10,215 nucleotides of DNA from an uncultured Acidimicrobiaceae bacterium (GCA_937868025.1 CALMLJ010000604.1:1-10215), one strand, 5' to 3'; positions 1 through 5,908 are shown, counted from the stretch's first letter. Notes: generated by a model from the sequence alone, not told the origin. Translations and numbers: made by a program.

Positions 1-274
1 GCAACGACACCGCCAACCGCACCCGGGCTTTCGCAGCCGCTGGTGCGATCCCGGTTTCGTGGGCCAACCAGTTGGCGGTGCGATGACCCGAGACCACGTC
101 GGTGGTGCCACGGGCGTCGAGCTCACCCAACAACGCGCCCTGCGCTGCTCGGAGGGACTGGACCGCGGTCTCGATGGCCTTCACGCCGGCCAACAGGTCG
201 TCGTCCGCGTAGAGGTGCTCGTCGAGGCCGGCGATCTTCGCCGTCAGCTCGGTCAGCACTGTCACGTCGAACAT
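1..274 (-). CDS. DUF222 / 13E12-repeat family protein, N-terminal fragment (runs off left edge)
   Basis: Reading the minus strand from an ATG at 274-272 gives 91 codons without a stop, continuing past the left edge. The product begins MFDVTVLTELTAKIAG. It is a helical, Ala/Leu-rich segment containing the family-like stretch LGELDARGTTDVVSGHRTAN, followed by WLAHETGIAPAAAKARVRLA. The pattern DARG - GHR/S - WLA - TG - AA - V/A-R-LA is typical of the DUF222 domain. In actinobacteria this domain usually precedes a C-terminal HNH nuclease domain, which would lie outside the window, so nuclease function cannot be judged here. These genes often occur in several copies per genome. The start is supported by a TAGACT box 7 nt upstream on the same strand and by the absence of a Shine-Dalgarno, suggesting a leaderless message. 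The gene is divergent from the one starting at 365. Confidence 0.8.
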   Translation of the reverse strand, partial: MFDVTVLTELTAKIAGLDEHLYADDDLLAGVKAIETAVQSLRAAQGALLGELDARGTTDVVSGHRTANWLAHETGIAPAAAKARVRLAVSL

Positions 275-281
275 GCGTTCG

Positions 282-287
282 AGTCTA
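282..287 (-). promoter_or_regulatory. Putative -10 box TAGACT for the DUF222 gene (leaderless)
   Basis: On the minus strand TAGACT fits the actinobacterial TAnnnT -10 consensus. It is separated from the ATG at 274 by 7 nt (CGAACGC), so transcription would start at or next to the start codon. No purine-rich Shine-Dalgarno is present. No good -35 is visible 16-18 nt upstream. Confidence 0.5.
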
Positions 288-329
288 GAACGGACCACTG
301 ACATCGAGATTGTCGTCCCGGCGATCCCG

Positions 330-357
330 TTGCTCGGTGGGACCGCGGGGGTAGCGT
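330..357 (+). promoter_or_regulatory. Putative promoter TTGCTC-16-TAGCGT (leaderless) for the gene at 365
   Basis: TTGCTC at 330-335 and TAGCGT at 352-357 are 16 nt apart. The -10 ends 7 nt before the ATG at 365, so the predicted transcript starts at or next to the start codon. The last ten bases, GGGGTAGCGT (348-357), recur exactly at 4529-4538 just before another start codon. This promoter shares the 90-bp divergent spacer with the DUF222 promoter at 282-287. Confidence 0.5.
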
Positions 358-364
358 TCATGCC

Positions 365-937
365 ATGGCCATCGAACCCATCATCTTCACCGCGGTCGGC
401 GATCCAGCCGCCGTCGTCGCGATCGCCGGCCAGCAGTTGGCAAACCTGGGCTACACCATCACCCTCGGAGCCGATCGATGGTCCGGCGAGGCCGAGGTCG
501 GCAGCAAGGTGGGTCGTGTGCTCGCCGGCGGCTTCGTGCGCCGCATGAAGGTCACCTATGCCGTCACGCAGGGCTACACCGACGGGCAGTGGGTGCTGAC
601 GATCAGCCCCGGGATGAGCGGCATGGGCGGTGGTGCGCTGGGTGTGTCGAAGTCCAAGAAGGAGATGACGTCGATCTACGAGAGCGTCGCCGAGGCGCTG
701 GCGCGGCATGGCCACGTGGCGGCACCGCAGGGCATCCAGAGGTCGTCCGTCGAGGGCCAGCCAGCTGTCCCGCCGGCGCCGCCGATCGAATCGGCACCAC
801 CCTTCCCGCCGGCGCCGTCGATCGAATCGGCACCACCCTTCCCGCCGGCGCCGCCGATCGAATCGGCTCCACCCTTCCCGACCTCGCCGCCCACGGACGG
901 CCAAGCGCCGCCGGCCGGCGGGGGCAACCCCTGGTGA
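365..937 (+). CDS. Hypothetical protein with proline-rich tandem-repeat tail
   Basis: This is a 190-residue protein of unrecognised family. Residues 1 to about 118 look like a compact alpha/beta domain: a helix (residues about 13-28), then beta-type stretches around ITLGADRWSGEAEV, MKVTYAVTQGY and QWVLTISPG, a Gly/Met-rich loop (GMSGMGGGALG), and a closing helix (about 100-115). No signal peptide or membrane segment is seen, so it is probably cytoplasmic. From residue 136 the tail holds three 12-residue units, PPAPPIESAPPF or near-identical, and ends in a Pro/Gly-rich stretch closing with NPW. Such tails are usually flexible linkers or protein-binding segments. The ATG at 365 is preferred because it gives the globular N-terminus and lies 7 nt after a good -10 box. 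An ATG at 360 is in another frame. Codon use supports it as real, but I cannot assign a function. Confidence 0.8.
   Translation: MAIEPIIFTAVGDPAAVVAIAGQQLANLGYTITLGADRWSGEAEVGSKVGRVLAGGFVRRMKVTYAVTQGYTDGQWVLTISPGMSGMGGGALGVSKSKKEMTSIYESVAEALARHGHVAAPQGIQRSSVEGQPAVPPAPPIESAPPFPPAPSIESAPPFPPAPPIESAPPFPTSPPTDGQAPPAGGGNPW
770..877 (+). repeat. Three tandem 36-bp repeats in coding sequence
   Basis: Units at 770-805, 806-841 and 842-877 are in frame and each encodes a 12-residue Pro-rich unit. Unit 2 differs from unit 1 by one base, changing Pro to Ser (CCG to TCG). Unit 3 differs from unit 1 by one synonymous base (GCA to GCT). The near-identity at the DNA level points to recent duplication and likely length variation between strains. 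Confidence 0.92.
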
Positions 938-1000
938 AAAGTGCCCGACGTCGGTCTGTCCCGGGCGACTGTCGGACGTGGGTGTCAAGATGTGGGCGGT

Positions 1001-1014
1001 CGCTCGGGGGAGCG
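1001..1014 (+). other. Small hairpin in the leader of the lipoprotein gene at 1033
   Basis: CGCTC and GAGCG can pair around a GGGG loop, 8 nt before the ribosome binding site. There is no T-tract, so it is not a convincing terminator. The rest of the 95-bp spacer (938-1032) shows only a weak -10-like CAAGAT at 986-991. A role in translation or as part of a weak terminator is speculative. Confidence 0.25.
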
Positions 1015-1022
1015 CTCTGAAC

Positions 1023-1028
1023 GGAGGG
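1023..1028 (+). promoter_or_regulatory. Ribosome binding site GGAGGG
   Basis: GGAGGG ends 4 nt before the ATG at 1033 and fixes that start, which is also the one that produces a lipoprotein signal peptide. Confidence 0.7.
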
Positions 1029-1032
1029 TGTC

Positions 1033-2322
1033 ATGAAACGACGAGCACGACTGTTCCGGCCGGTGGGCCCGGCACTCGCCGCCATCGTGCTGGCGGCGAC
1101 CGCGTGCGGCCCCGACGTCCCGGCCCCGGCCGGCCCGACGTGGATCACGACCCACGTCTCGCGCACCGTCGTGGGCACCACCACGACGAACTACGTGGGC
1201 GCCTGGACCGATCTCGACTGGGCATCGACACTCCAGGTCGACACCGCCACCGGCGGGGGCGGCTCGGCGAGCCTGCTCCTCTTCCCACGGTCGGGCCCGG
1301 GCAACTCCACGCTGGGCAGCCCGCAGACCCTCACCCCGACGGTGTCACCGTCCCTCGCGGGCCCGATCGGTGGCCATGTGATCGGCTTGCCGGGAACGGT
1401 GAACGGCAACCCCGCGATCGAGTTCTTCAAGCGAACGGCCGGCACATGGGGGTCGGCGGGCATGTTCACCCTGCCGGCGAACCAGCAGGTCGCCGCCATG
1501 ACCGACGCCTGGCTCGTCACCCGCGACGTCCCGATCAACGCCGGCGTCGAGGCCCACGTCTACCTCTTTCCGCTCGACACGTCCGGCCCGTCGGTCGTGG
1601 TGGGCAGCGTGACCACCCTCGGTCCCGATCCCGCCTGGCCCCTGGCGTTGCGCGAAGGCTTCGGTGGGCCCGGCGCGGCGATCGACGGTGACCTCCTCGT
1701 CGTGGGCGCCCAGGGCCAATTCAGCCCGACCCCGGGCGGCGCCCGCGTGTTCCGCGCCACCGGTTCGGTGTGGGCTCCCGTCCTCTCCCTCGGAGCATCT
1801 CCCACCGGCCCCAACAACTACGCCCGCGCCCTCGCCGTCGACGACGGCCCGACGATCGACCGCATCGCCCTCGGCCCCCAGGCCGACGGCATCCCGTCGG
1901 TCGAGGTGTTCGCCGATTCGGGCTCGGGGTTCACCCTCGAACAGACCATCGTGCGCGACCCCGGCGACCCCGACGAGTTCCAGGGGCTCCTCTTCGGCAA
2001 CGGTCTCGCCCTCGACGGTGACCTGTTGGCCGTGACGGCGCGCGCCGTGCTCGTTCCGTCGGCCCAGGTCGGCCATGCCGACGTCAAGGTCGGGTACGTG
2101 CAGCTCTTCCGGAAGGGAGCGACGTGGGCCCGTGAGGCGGAGGTGCCCGTGTTCACCAATCCGGCGTCGCCCGGCACGGTGAGCTCGTTGCCCTTCAAGC
2201 TCCAGGCAGCCGGCAACCACGTGGCGGTCTTCGTGTTCGTCACCCCCGATCCTCCGCCCGGCTGCACGTTCCCGTGCTTCAACTTCGGCGTCGAGGCCTG
2301 GTCGATCGACCGGACCGGGTGA
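1033..2322 (+). CDS. Secreted lipoprotein with FG-GAP/integrin-like beta-propeller repeats
   Basis: This 429-residue protein has a type II signal peptide: basic residues (MKRRARLFR), a hydrophobic core, and a lipobox-like AATAC with the lipidated Cys at residue 25. A Pro/Ala spacer follows. The mature part consists of repeated beta-type blades with Ala/Leu-Asp-Gly-Asp-Leu-Leu-(Val/Ala)-Val motifs, such as GGPGAAIDGDLLVVGAQ at about 211 and GNGLALDGDLLAVTA at about 322. Each is followed by a strand ending in VFR or LFR and an aromatic 'W' strand (SVWAPVLSL, ATWAREAEV). This resembles FG-GAP/integrin-alpha-like propellers in bacterial surface proteins. A CxxxC pair (CTFPC) near the C-terminus could form an extracytoplasmic disulfide. 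No enzymatic motif is seen; an adhesion or scaffold role is inferred from the fold only. The stop is 23 bp before the next lipoprotein gene, suggesting one transcription unit. Confidence 0.78.
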   Translation: MKRRARLFRPVGPALAAIVLAATACGPDVPAPAGPTWITTHVSRTVVGTTTTNYVGAWTDLDWASTLQVDTATGGGGSASLLLFPRSGPGNSTLGSPQTLTPTVSPSLAGPIGGHVIGLPGTVNGNPAIEFFKRTAGTWGSAGMFTLPANQQVAAMTDAWLVTRDVPINAGVEAHVYLFPLDTSGPSVVVGSVTTLGPDPAWPLALREGFGGPGAAIDGDLLVVGAQGQFSPTPGGARVFRATGSVWAPVLSLGASPTGPNNYARALAVDDGPTIDRIALGPQADGIPSVEVFADSGSGFTLEQTIVRDPGDPDEFQGLLFGNGLALDGDLLAVTARAVLVPSAQVGHADVKVGYVQLFRKGATWAREAEVPVFTNPASPGTVSSLPFKLQAAGNHVAVFVFVTPDPPPGCTFPCFNFGVEAWSIDRTG

Positions 2323-2336
2323 GCTGTGGCGGACAC

Positions 2337-2340
2337 GAGG
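2337..2340 (+). promoter_or_regulatory. Ribosome binding site GAGG deciding the start at 2346
   Basis: GAGG lies 5 nt before the ATG at 2346. This start, rather than an upstream in-frame start at 2274 inside the preceding gene, places the lipobox Cys at residue 25. Confidence 0.55.
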
Positions 2341-2345
2341 CCTCG

Positions 2346-3443
2346 ATGACCACGCGATCGCATCGCCGACGCCTCGTGTCCGTCGTCGGCATCGCGCTCC
2401 TCGTTCCGCTGGCGTCGTGCTCCGGCGACGATGGCACCATCGCCGTCGGCGACCGGTCGACCACGTCGGCACCCTCGACGACCGATGCTGCACCGGCGAC
2501 GACCACCCCGGCGGCCGACGGGTTCGTGCCCGGCTCGTACCTCGAGGAAACCCGCCCGACCCCTGGCGAGGTCACGCTCACGCTCCACGATCCCGACGGC
2601 TCTGCGGTACGAGCCGTCTACTCCGCACCGACCTACACCGTGGGCGACGACCTCGAGGCGAGCACCATCCTCGACGCCGAGCTGGCCCCCGACGGCGGGG
2701 TCTTCGTCGTCGAGCGGACCGACCGGTCGCCTGACGCCGGCCTCCGGCCCGGCGGCACCCGGCTGGCAAAGGTCGCCGCCGACGGAACCGCCACGACCGT
2801 GAAGGCGAACGTCGTCGCCAGTGAGTTGTCGCCGGACGGCAGCCACATGGCGATCGTGGTGTTGTCGCCCGATGGCGACGGCGACGGCAGCGGCACGCAG
2901 GCGATCCGGGTCATCAACCTGGCGAGCGGCGCCGTCGACGAACTGTGGGCCACCGACGTGCCGCTCGACGAGACCGGAGTGATCACCGCCGAGATCGGCT
3001 CCACCCGCGTGGTCGGGTGGATCGCCGACGAGACGACGCTGATCGTCGAGGAGGTGTGCTGCGACTCCGGTGCCGTGATGCTCCTGCCGTCGTCGGGCCG
3101 GTCCGACTCGCCCGAGACGTGGCCGGCCGTACGTGGCGACCACGCCACGTACGCCCTGGGCACCGAGGCCGAGGGTCGGGTTCTCGTGCAGCGCACGGTC
3201 TTCGACGGCGACGGTATCGAGGTGCCGATGTCGTTCGCCGGCATCGAGGTCGTGGCGCTCGCTGCCGACGGCACGGTGTCGGACCCGCTCTACACCGAGC
3301 GTGCGACCGAGGAGACCGAGGATCGGGTGCGGTTCGACCTCGTCGGCGACCAGGTACCGGGAACCGTCCTCCCCATCGCCGCCCAGGGGCCACCCGGGTT
3401 GTTCGGTGCCGGCGACGAGCGGACACCCCGCCGCTTCACCTGA
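2346..3443 (+). CDS. Lipoprotein with PD40/TolB-like beta-propeller
   Basis: This 365-residue protein starts with a classic lipoprotein signal: MTTRSHRRR, a hydrophobic core, and the lipobox LASC with Cys at residue 25. A Ser/Thr/Ala/Asp-rich low-complexity linker (about 26-58) is typical of a membrane-tethered lipoprotein. The mature domain shows repeated Asp-Gly-turn strands: AELAPDGGVFVVERTD at about 110, SELSPDGSHMAIVVLSPDGD at about 158, then IRVINLASGAVDELW. The SPDG-x(2-4)-(I/L/V) pattern followed by 'V-x-x-L-x-S-G' is that of PD40/WD40-like propellers such as TolB. A DGDGDGSG loop could bind a divalent ion, and a vicinal Cys pair (VCCDSG) sits around residue 238. No catalytic motif is visible. 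It probably acts outside the membrane as a binding or scaffold lipoprotein, together with the propeller lipoprotein just upstream. The substrate is unknown. Confidence 0.75.
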   Translation: MTTRSHRRRLVSVVGIALLVPLASCSGDDGTIAVGDRSTTSAPSTTDAAPATTTPAADGFVPGSYLEETRPTPGEVTLTLHDPDGSAVRAVYSAPTYTVGDDLEASTILDAELAPDGGVFVVERTDRSPDAGLRPGGTRLAKVAADGTATTVKANVVASELSPDGSHMAIVVLSPDGDGDGSGTQAIRVINLASGAVDELWATDVPLDETGVITAEIGSTRVVGWIADETTLIVEEVCCDSGAVMLLPSSGRSDSPETWPAVRGDHATYALGTEAEGRVLVQRTVFDGDGIEVPMSFAGIEVVALAADGTVSDPLYTERATEETEDRVRFDLVGDQVPGTVLPIAAQGPPGLFGAGDERTPRRFT

Positions 3444-3469
3444 GACCACCGCTCATCGGTCGAACGAAC

Positions 3470-3482
3470 CCCCGTTTCGGGG
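3470..3482 (+). terminator. Possible hairpin terminator after the lipoprotein pair
   Basis: CCCCG-TTT-CGGGG forms a 5-bp GC stem 26 bp after the stop at 3443. There is no T-run, so if it terminates at all it is of the U-less kind reported in high-GC bacteria. It is short, and the call is weak. Confidence 0.3.
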
Positions 3483-3522
3483 AGGTCGGTCTGGCGGCGG
3501 AGCGCTCGGGGAACGAGTGTGC

Positions 3523-4491
3523 ATGGCTCCGACCACCTCCGCACTGTCACCCACGGACGCGCCGTTGACACCCGGCACGTCGGCCGAAGGATCGATGGTC
3601 CCCACGCTCCACGGCACCAACACGTCGTCGACGCGCCGAACCGGCTCGACCCGCTACGGCCCCTTCGAACTCCGCTGGACCGAGACCGGACCCTTCGACG
3701 GCCCCGTCACCCTCTTGCTCCACGGCATCTACGCCGGTGCCCACGGGTACGAGTGGCGTGAGCTGGTGCCCCTGCTCGACGGATCGATGCCCGGTGCCGG
3801 CGCGCCGCACCGGGTCCGCGTCGCCGACCTGCTCGGCGCGGGCGGGAGTGATCGCCCCGACCTCGAGTACGACCCCGCCGTCGTCCTGGGCGCTGTCCGC
3901 GCGCTCATCGGTGACTGCGGACCGCACTTCACGGTCATCGCCAGCTCCCTCACAGGCGCCTACGCGACGAAGGCGATCGCCGATTCGATCCGACCCGGCG
4001 ACACTCCAGCGGACACGCCGCGCCTCGTCCTCGTCACTCCGACGGGCCTCGGCGACGCCCAGCGCCGGCGCGGCGGACTCGTTGCCCGGGCGGCGTACGC
4101 CGTCGGGAGGCACACGCCGATCGGAGATCTCGCCGTCGCCGCGCTCACCTCGGGCCCGAGCGTGCGATGGTTCCAGCGCAACAAGACCTACTCGAACCCC
4201 GAGGCCCTCCATGAGGACGAAGTCGTGGAGACCCGACGCGCCGGTCGTCTGCCCAACGGCAAGCACCTGCAGCTCGCCTTCGTGACCGGTCGCCTCGCCC
4301 TCCCGCTGTCGCGTGCCGACGTGCGCGCCGCCCGACCGCTCGTGGTGTGGGCGCGTGGCCAGGCCTTCAGCGAGGACAGCGACATGGCGTTGTGGCAGGC
4401 GGCGGGGGCGACCGTCGTCGCCGTCCCGAGCGGGCTGCCACAGGTCGAGGAACCGGGCCGGCTGGCCGACCTGATCCGCACTCGAGCGTGA
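3523..4491 (+). CDS. Alpha/beta-fold hydrolase-like protein with degenerate catalytic triad
   Basis: This 322-residue alpha/beta-hydrolase-fold protein has no signal peptide. The core begins at YGPFELRWTETG, with the oxyanion-hole strand VTLLLHGIYAG (H67-G68). It continues through VADLLGAGGSDRP and the elbow VIASSLTGAYA, where Ser142 occupies the nucleophile position (Ala-Ser-Ser-Leu-Thr instead of G-x-S-x-G), and LVLVTPTGLGD. At the strand that normally carries the acid, LVVWARGQAF has Gln280 where Asp is usual. At the His motif, PSGLPQVEEP has Gly304 in place of the His of GHxPxxExP. Related proteins that I recall with a 'PTGL...LPQxExP' signature also lack this His, so this may be a family trait rather than decay. 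The start is uncertain. ATG 3523 has GGGGA 10 nt upstream. GTG 3517 and ATG 3595 (preceded by GAAGGA) are alternatives, and the first ~24 residues are low-complexity. Function is unknown; hydrolase activity is doubtful. Confidence 0.75.
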   Translation: MAPTTSALSPTDAPLTPGTSAEGSMVPTLHGTNTSSTRRTGSTRYGPFELRWTETGPFDGPVTLLLHGIYAGAHGYEWRELVPLLDGSMPGAGAPHRVRVADLLGAGGSDRPDLEYDPAVVLGAVRALIGDCGPHFTVIASSLTGAYATKAIADSIRPGDTPADTPRLVLVTPTGLGDAQRRRGGLVARAAYAVGRHTPIGDLAVAALTSGPSVRWFQRNKTYSNPEALHEDEVVETRRAGRLPNGKHLQLAFVTGRLALPLSRADVRAARPLVVWARGQAFSEDSDMALWQAAGATVVAVPSGLPQVEEPGRLADLIRTRA

Positions 4492-4500
4492 CGTTCCGCG

Positions 4501-4530
4501 CCGGTGGGCCGCGCCGGCGAGCCGCACCGG
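4501..4530 (+). terminator. Inverted repeat between the two hydrolase genes
   Basis: CCGGTG (4501-4506) and CACCGG (4525-4530) are perfect inverted repeats. The stem extends by GGC/GCC with one bulged G, around a GC-rich loop. The element starts 9 bp after the stop of the first hydrolase and ends 2 nt before the next -10 box. It could be a U-less terminator or an operator. There is no T-tract. Confidence 0.35.
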
Positions 4531-4532
4531 GG

Positions 4533-4538
4533 TAGCGT
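4533..4538 (+). promoter_or_regulatory. Putative -10 box TAGCGT for the MEST-like hydrolase
   Basis: TAGCGT lies 9 nt before the ATG at 4548, with no Shine-Dalgarno between them. It sits in GGGGTAGCGT, identical to the decamer before the gene at 365. No convincing -35 is seen. The transcript would be leaderless or carry a leader of only 1-3 nt. Confidence 0.45.
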
Positions 4539-4547
4539 CGCCGTCCG

Positions 4548-5465
4548 ATGAGCGACACGACAGCACAGCAACGGGCCGAGGGGTGTTCGGAGGAGGTTCG
4601 TGCCTGGGCCGACCGTGGTGAGATCCACCACCTCGCCGGTCACGGAGTGTTCGTCGTCGATGTGCCGGCCGCCGACCCCGATCCGGCGCTCGAGCCGCTG
4701 CTCGTCCTCCACGGGTTCCCGACGTCCACGTTCGACTACGCCGGGATCATCGACCGGTTGGCCGCCCACCGGCGAGTCATCGCAGCGGACTTCCTCGGCT
4801 TCGGCCTCAGCGACAAGCCCGACCTGCACTACACGATGGGGCTCCAGGCCGACCTGATCGTGGCGCTCGCGGCCGAACTCGGCCTCGAGCGGATCGCGCT
4901 CCTGTCGCACGACATGGGTGACACCGTCGGCGGCGAACTGCTGGCCCGCAACACCGAGGGCGCGTGGCCGATCGAGGTCACCCGCCGGGTGGTCACCAAC
5001 GGCAGCATCTACATCGGGCTGGCCCAGCTCACCGACGGCCAGCAGTTCCTCCTGGCGCTCCCCGACGAACGCGTCGCCGAAGGCCTCGGCCCACAGCCTG
5101 AGGGGCTCGCGGCGAGCCTCGTCGCCACGCTCAGCCCCTCGACGACGCTCGGCGTCGCCGACCTGCTTCCCCACGGTGAGCTCGTCGCCGCGCTCGACGG
5201 CGGCCGGGTGCTGCCGCGAACGATCCGCTACATCGAGGAACGACGCGCCAACGAGCGGCGCTTCACCGGTGCGATCGAGTCGCACCCGTCTCCGCTTGCG
5301 ATCGTGTGGGGCGACGACGACCCCATCGCCGTCACTGCGATGACCGCCGAGCTGGTGGCCGCCCGCCCCGATGCGATCCTCACCATCCTCGACGGGGTCG
5401 GCCACTACCCGATGCTCGAGGCGCCCGAGCGCTTCCTCGATGCCGTGCTCCCAGCCCTGGGCTGA
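4548..5465 (+). CDS. Alpha/beta hydrolase, MEST-like (epoxide hydrolase/haloalkane dehalogenase group)
   Basis: This 305-residue cytoplasmic-type protein has a complete Asp-nucleophile triad. The oxyanion motif is HGFP (H55-P58), and AADFLGFGLSDKP follows. The nucleophile elbow LLSHDMGDTVGGELLAR carries Asp122 instead of Ser. The acid is likely Asp258 (VWGDDDP), and the base His286 (GVGHYPMLEAPERF). The elbow LLSHDxGDxVxxELL, the following TNGSIY segment, the R-x(4)-RRFTGAI segment and the HYPxLE motif closely match my recollection of vertebrate MEST/PEG1. MEST belongs to the Asp-nucleophile alpha/beta hydrolases with epoxide hydrolases and haloalkane dehalogenases. Its physiological substrate is not settled, so the substrate here cannot be named; ester, epoxide or C-halogen hydrolysis are the chemical options. 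The start at 4548 follows a -10 box by 9 nt and gives the usual family length. The gene converges on the minus-strand gene at 5480, leaving a 14-bp gap. Confidence 0.85.
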   Translation: MSDTTAQQRAEGCSEEVRAWADRGEIHHLAGHGVFVVDVPAADPDPALEPLLVLHGFPTSTFDYAGIIDRLAAHRRVIAADFLGFGLSDKPDLHYTMGLQADLIVALAAELGLERIALLSHDMGDTVGGELLARNTEGAWPIEVTRRVVTNGSIYIGLAQLTDGQQFLLALPDERVAEGLGPQPEGLAASLVATLSPSTTLGVADLLPHGELVAALDGGRVLPRTIRYIEERRANERRFTGAIESHPSPLAIVWGDDDPIAVTAMTAELVAARPDAILTILDGVGHYPMLEAPERFLDAVLPALG

Positions 5466-5479
5466 GCCGGCCTCGTTAC

Positions 5480-5857
5480 TCAGTCGACGGGGGCGCTGGC
5501 GACGGCGTTGATGCGTTCGACGAGGCGTTCCCGATCGGGGTGCTGGAGCACGATGCGGCTCGGCTTCGGGCGGGTCGTGTCGATGACCAGCACTTCGTCG
5601 TCGCGGTACACGTCCCACAACTGCAGCTGGCCGCGCTGGCCCGGCGTGGTGAACCATCCGTTGGCGAACGCGCCCGGCCAGTAGCTGCCCCCGACCCGCC
5701 AGCCGAGCAGTGCCTTGGCCTCGCTGCGCGGCAACAACCGCGCCCCGGTGATCTCGTCGCCGTGGAGGTCGACGTAGCGACACAGCGAGAGCAGCCGATC
5801 GGAGCCCGTGAAGCGGATCGACACCAGGTTGTCGGAGACGAGGACGTTCAGCGTCAC
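5480..5857 (-). CDS. Small PH-like domain protein of unknown function
   Basis: This 125-residue protein has no signal peptide or membrane segment. It starts with GTG at 5857-5855 (MTLNVLVSDNLVSI). Its layout is a run of beta-strands, an 'SDRLLSLCRYVDLHGDEITGARLLP' region, a central GWRVGGSYWPGAFANGWF segment, a 'LQLWDVYRDDEVLVIDT' strand pair, and a final helix HPDRERLVERINAV. This resembles small actinobacterial PH-like domain proteins with a Gly-x-x-x-Pro-Gly-x-(I/A)-x-x-Gly-x-(F/W) centre; the match is from memory and is not strong. The GTG is the only sensible start: no in-frame ATG lies just upstream, and a TACGAT box ends 8 nt before it with no Shine-Dalgarno. It lies 51 bp downstream of the acylase gene on the same strand and may be partly cotranscribed as well as having its own promoter. 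Function unknown. Confidence 0.75.
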   Translation of the reverse strand: MTLNVLVSDNLVSIRFTGSDRLLSLCRYVDLHGDEITGARLLPRSEAKALLGWRVGGSYWPGAFANGWFTTPGQRGQLQLWDVYRDDEVLVIDTTRPKPSRIVLQHPDRERLVERINAVASAPVD

Positions 5858-5865
5858 GGCAGAGC

Positions 5866-5871
5866 ATCGTA
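5866..5871 (-). promoter_or_regulatory. Putative -10 box TACGAT for the PH-like gene (leaderless)
   Basis: TACGAT on the minus strand is followed by 8 nt (GCTCTGCC) and then the GTG start at 5857. It matches TAnnnT, and no Shine-Dalgarno lies between. No clear -35 is visible in the short gap to the acylase gene. Confidence 0.45.
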
Positions 5872-5908
5872 CCGGCGTGCCCCCGGGAGCGGACTCGCGG
5901 GTGGCGGA

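Noticed and set aside
1..274. The DUF222 fragment as a sign of a mobile element or integrated island
   Set aside because: 13E12-type genes are sometimes described as repeats, but no transposase, integrase, terminal repeats or target duplication is visible here.
2279..2581. Short open frames overlapping the lipoprotein gene starts as small genes
   Set aside because: They lack ribosome binding sites and codon bias and lie entirely in shadow of supported genes.
1818..3449. A 543-codon open frame on the minus strand opposite the two lipoprotein genes
   Set aside because: It is Arg/Gly-rich, without domain motifs, and opposite genes with clear signal peptides and ribosome binding sites. Long antisense frames are expected at this GC content.
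3133..3522. In-frame upstream extension of the first alpha/beta hydrolase
   Set aside because: It would overlap the preceding lipoprotein gene by about 310 bp, and its translation is Arg/Ser/Pro-rich like other shadow frames. A start near 3523 (or 3517/3595) fits the family fold.
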